Source of the DNA: Coriaria nepalensis
Lineage: Eukaryota > Streptophyta > Magnoliopsida > Cucurbitales > Coriariaceae
Direction: 5' to 3'
Length of the DNA stretch: 64,000 nucleotides
NCBI GenBank assembly: GCA_027186245.1
Contig: CP114492.1
Coordinates: 5,468,501 to 5,532,500 of the forward strand
The translations under genes and the position numbers were made by a program. Of the stretch, positions 59,721-64,000 are shown one piece after another. The notes under the pieces were generated by a model that ran no database searches, had not been told where the DNA came from, and was given only the letters and a program-made list of their open reading frames with translations. Numbering within the stretch: position 1 is the first letter of the stretch; every line of letters starts with the position of its first letter.

Positions 59721-62700
59721 AATTTAAAAATCTAATCATTTTTGTAAAGTAATATTACGATATGAAAAAGTCTTGAAATAAGAGTTGAGAAGAAAATAAA
59801 CATCATTCATACAGTTTATAACATATTTCGATGTTTTCATCAAAAGTTATGTTCTATTTATCAAGATCTATTTTTGATAATTAACGTAGGAAAATAAATC
59901 TGTTGAGATTATTATAATTATTTATTTTAATTTAAGTTTTATTTTATTATGATTAAGGTATAATGGACTTTTAATCTATGCTTATAAAGACTAATTTTTA
60001 TATTTAATTAGCTTTTAAATGAGTTTGATAAATTAAAAATATCTTTCTAAATTAATAAATTTTTTGTTCCAAATACTATTAATTTATTAAAATTTAACTA
60101 TATTTAGCTTATTGTCCATATACTACAATATAATAAACGGTATCACCAAAAACAATCACATACTTTCCCCTCCCTCATTGGCCATTTATGCCGATTGATC
60201 GAAGAATTTGCTTAGACATCCTCATTGAGTATACTATCATCTAGTTCTTTCGGACAAACTCTAATGGGGCAGGCCTTCTTAAGAGCTGGACTCCACAATG
60301 GGCTTACGGGCTTGCAGTTCCTGTCCCATTAAGGTTTTATGAACTTCAATAAGGGTCGCATCCATTTGGAACTACAAATCGAAGGTACAGTAGGTAATGG
60401 ATAAATATTTATATACTATAAAGCTCGTGACCTTATTTTATACAACTGATAATTAATTTGTTAACCATTTTTTCATGTCTCAGAAAAAAAAAAAAATTTC
60501 CCTAGTTTGTCAACAACATTATTAATAGAATTACATAAAATATACGCACACTCATTTGTTAAAGATCATGTGACTAATTAAATTAAGACACAAACACGAA
60601 ACATGTTGGGAAAGTCAAGTTGAAAGTGTTAAAGCCATAAGATTTGAAACTCAACAAATTGGAGATTTTTTTAAGAACTTAGTTGAAGTGAATCTAAATC
60701 TTAAGATAAAGAGCGAGGCTTGATATTTAGCAACACATGAGATAGAAAATTTTAAATTTTTGTTGAGCTTGACTACATAGTATTATGTATTATTTTGCTG
60801 TAAATTAAGTTAGTAAAAGCTTGCAATCTAATGACATGCAAATTGATGTTACTATAGATGATTAATTGAAGTATCTTACTTGTGTCTTAGAAAATTATAT
60901 GTACAATGGATTTGCATCTACATTAGATTCAGCCAAGATAATTACAATGGAAATAAAGGCAAAGCTAACATTCCATAATGTGAAATGTGAAATGTTAAAT
61001 AGATAAGCTATAATATCTATTGAAAATGAGATATTAATTGGTTAGTAATTTTGCATCTCAAAAAGTAAGAGTAATATTTAAATAATATATTAGTACTTTA
61101 TTTTATATTATTAATTTTATGTTTATATTTTTCTTATATATTTTATAAAAATTGTAAAAAAAAAAAAATTCGTTAAAAGAGAAAATATAATTTATAAATA
61201 ATTTTTTTTACTGTATTTTATATTAAAAGAGTTCTAAATTTTAATTTAATCTAAGTCCCATCAATTACGAGTTGCATACATACATATACTAATGACTTAT
61301 CCACTAAATACAGTAGTTAGGTTATATAATTTGATTCTAAACGTTATTTAAGGAGCTAATCAGTAGGAAATAATATAAGGTTTAGCAGTATTGAAGCTGC
61401 CAAAAAAGAAAATGATAATAAGAAAAAAAGAAAATGGACCTGTTCTGACCCTTCCATGTGGAAGTTTTATCATGGTTCTTATAGAGGCCAGAAAGATAAT
61501 GCAGGGATCGCTTACTACTACCTAGAATAATGCTTCATGTCACATGGCAGCAAAAAGGAATGTATATATATATATATATACCAAGGTTTTTGGACACAAA
61601 TTAATTAGTTTACTGTAATATTTACAGAAGTGAGTATAATATTTATTTATAGCTTTTATATATATATATATTGACACGTGCCACGTCACATCCATAGAAC
61701 TAAATGCATGTTCTAAGATTCAAAAAAATACATTGATTTTTATAGAAGCATGTCAGAATTTAGGCGAACATTAACTGATGCAGATGAGGTTTTATTAAAA
61801 TTGAGAAAGAAAAGGGACAGTGGTGTTAATCAGCAGGACAATGAGTTGGCCTTCCAACTGTTTAATTGCATCCCGCCAAGACAGCGATCAAAGCTAGCAC
61901 CAAAATCCAACGACATATATATATAAATATTTTGAGTCATTCTATAGATAGTCACAGTCCATTATAACCACACATTTTAATTTGATGCATTATATTATTT
62001 ATTATATAAAAATAATATTAATACGTTACATAATGAATATTTTTTATATTCATTTGATAATATATAAAAATATATATAGCCTTAAACTTAAATACAGAAA
62101 TATATAGATTCATATTGGGTAATAATGGGACTAATATGAAGAATAGAGTCATTAAGATATATATCCCTCGTTCCAAATTCCAAAAGAGTTGGAAGACATG
62201 AATATGTAATATATAAGGTTTTGGATGGTTTATCATATGATACTTATATAATCTCCAAGTATTTTAGACATCAAATGTTTGGGTCACCTACAGTGTGGTT
62301 TTGATAGAGCCACCACATACAAGTAAATAATTAGTAGGTAATTGAAGTTGTTCAATGAATTATCTAATGATCACTCAATTTTACTTTTAAAATGGATGTT
62401 GGAATCTCAAAAATAAATTGCAGAATTCGAAATCTTCTAAAAATATAGATAGAGTTCTCGATCTCGAACAACCTAGAAAAACTAAGGCTTCTATATATGT
62501 ATAATGTATTTTCTCCCCCCTCAAGCATTCGCCTCAATGATTCTTTTGTTTTAATGTTGGTTTAATTGAGTGTTGGTTAAAATAATAAATAAAAATTACA
62601 TTAATTTAAAAAAAAAATATATATATATATATATATATTGGAACAAAGATACGAGATAGACTATATGTTAGTATTGAAGTTTGCATTTTGGATGCATGCA

Positions 62701-64000
62701 ATTCACGTAAATCGGTATAGACTTAAAATGTGTTTGTGAAACGGCTCCAAATTCCAAGGAGTACGAACTAAATAGATAAAAGAAAAGTTTAGCACAGTGC
62801 ATGGATTGGATTGATGGTGCACATGACTATATGTTAGTATTGAATTTTTAATATACTCTTCGAGTCTATATTTCTATTGATTTTGATTTGATTAGGGAAT
62901 GTCAGAAATGATGATGTATCTAAGAGTATATTAAAAGTCCGCTAGTATTTAGCTTCCTTCCATGCAATTAAGAATTTGCAAAGTTGCATGTGAGGCTGTC
63001 GCATGAGAATAAGGATCAGATGGGACACACATGGAACTGATATTATATATTATACATATAGAGAGGAAAATTGTAAAGAAAATACGATACGATGGTTTTG
63101 GTCAATATTATTGGGCTGCATTGCCCATGTGATTCCTGCAAATCTAAGGACAAAGCTTATTAATATCAGGATGGGGGTACTATTGCCTCTCAGTCAAACA
63201 ACATGGACAATATATGGACCACTTACTTCTAGGAGTCATTACCTTACGTCTTTCGACTCTTAACATTTGATGTTTGCTTTTATTAATCATCTACTCAATT
63301 TTCAATGGTGTTTGGCAATTTTTTCAATGGAAATCACTTCTGTACTTATTAATTCATCCCTTCCTTGTTCAAGAAAAGCTTCCTTTTTTGGGGGGTGGGG
63401 GGGGGGGGGGCAATGTCTAAGAGTAATAGTGAATTCAAAAATATCCAAAGGTTTAACCTAAAAATACGTTGAAAATATTATCCCATACATATAAACCTAA
63501 AAATGGAGAAAAACAATTCAAAAAAAAATTATGCTCCATTTTCAGAGTTACTTTTGGGCTAAATGTACTGTTTTAGACCATTTGAAACTGTGATTTTAAG
63601 CTTTTTTTTAACTACCTTTACAATCATTGTTAAAGTTTGATATTTGTGTTTTTTTTTAATGTATTTTTGTTAAAAGTAATTATTTATAATAATTATTAAA
63701 ATATAAATTTTTTTTTCTTACTTTATTACATCTTTTTAGTATTTTCCCAATCATATTTCCGGAATTAAAAAATGCAAAAAGAAAAAAAAAAAGCAAAATA
63801 AATTGTTACTTAGATGTAACTTTATTATAAGCACCGTTCTAAAATCCAATTAAAATTAGACCTTAATTTACCAAAATTCCAGTTTAATTAACTTTGCTAA
63901 ATAAAGGCTTAATATTATGTCTCAACAGTCATACAATATATTATTCATAATGTATCTCATTCTTTTAAATGATGTTCTCGTAATAAAATAGTTTTCTAAC
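59721..64000. other. AT-rich intergenic DNA with simple repeats, no gene seen
   Basis: No supported coding frame in 4.3 kb; the frames at 62236-62018, 63003-63263 and 63267-63461 have no recognised domain. Simple repeats include TA runs at about 61,565-61,580, 61,659-61,671 and 62,617-62,638 and a G run at 63,390-63,410. A less AT-rich patch at about 60,170-60,370 looks like old unique or repeat-derived sequence, but no family was recognised. Confidence 0.45.

Noticed and set aside
62018..63461. Short frames in the terminal AT-rich region
   Set aside because: No recognisable motif, and the length is expected by chance in such DNA.

Overview
The window reads as nuclear DNA of a flowering plant, most likely a eudicot. 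It is AT-rich and packed with decayed LTR retrotransposons. It holds relics of plant pararetroviruses (Caulimoviridae) and two intact intron-rich genes with plant-type products. No bacterial operons, CRISPR arrays, rRNA or tRNA genes were recognised. Species cannot be named from the sequence alone.

Layout. (1) About 0.5-7.7 kb: two diverged copies of a caulimovirid endogenous pararetrovirus lie tail to tail. The left copy (+) runs movement protein, spacer, capsid, protease, reverse transcriptase. The right copy (-) runs movement protein to protease. All frames are broken. (2) 8.3-9.3 kb: an LTR-like repeat with relatives at 26.4 and 32.7 kb. (3) 9.8-13.7 kb: a Ty3/gypsy-type element with LTRs and a broken gag but no visible pol. 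(4) 14.06-22.9 kb: a large decayed Ty1/copia element whose 3' LTR carries a hAT-type DNA transposon with a perfect 8-bp target-site duplication. (5) 23.2-26.4 kb: a decayed copia element on the minus strand. (6) 26.7-27.3 kb: a 283-bp tandem duplication. (7) 27,313-32,315: a copia element with clear ends (243-bp LTRs, 5-bp target-site duplication, primer binding site). (8) 34.4-39.0 kb (-): mitochondrial pyruvate dehydrogenase E1-alpha, 8 coding exons, 401 aa. (9) 40.5-43.3 kb: fragments of a gypsy-type LTR (-) and the 3' end of a copia element (+). (10) 44.8-53.0 kb (-): a SIN3-like transcriptional corepressor, 22 coding exons, 1,383 aa. (11) 55.6-58.5 kb (-): a second, different caulimovirid pol/capsid relic. 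(12) 59.2-59.7 kb (-): a broken RNase H-like fragment. The rest, to 64 kb, is AT-rich with simple repeats.

The two host genes act in unrelated processes: mitochondrial carbon entry into the TCA cycle, and histone-deacetylase-linked repression. They are neighbours on the same strand, with about 5.8 kb of transposon-containing DNA between the coding regions. Both gene models were built by hand from splice sites. Every exon phase closes without a stop, which is the main reason for trusting them. The most unusual structure is the inverted pararetrovirus pair, a possible source of hairpin RNA. Nothing seen supports a wholly new enzymatic or defence system.
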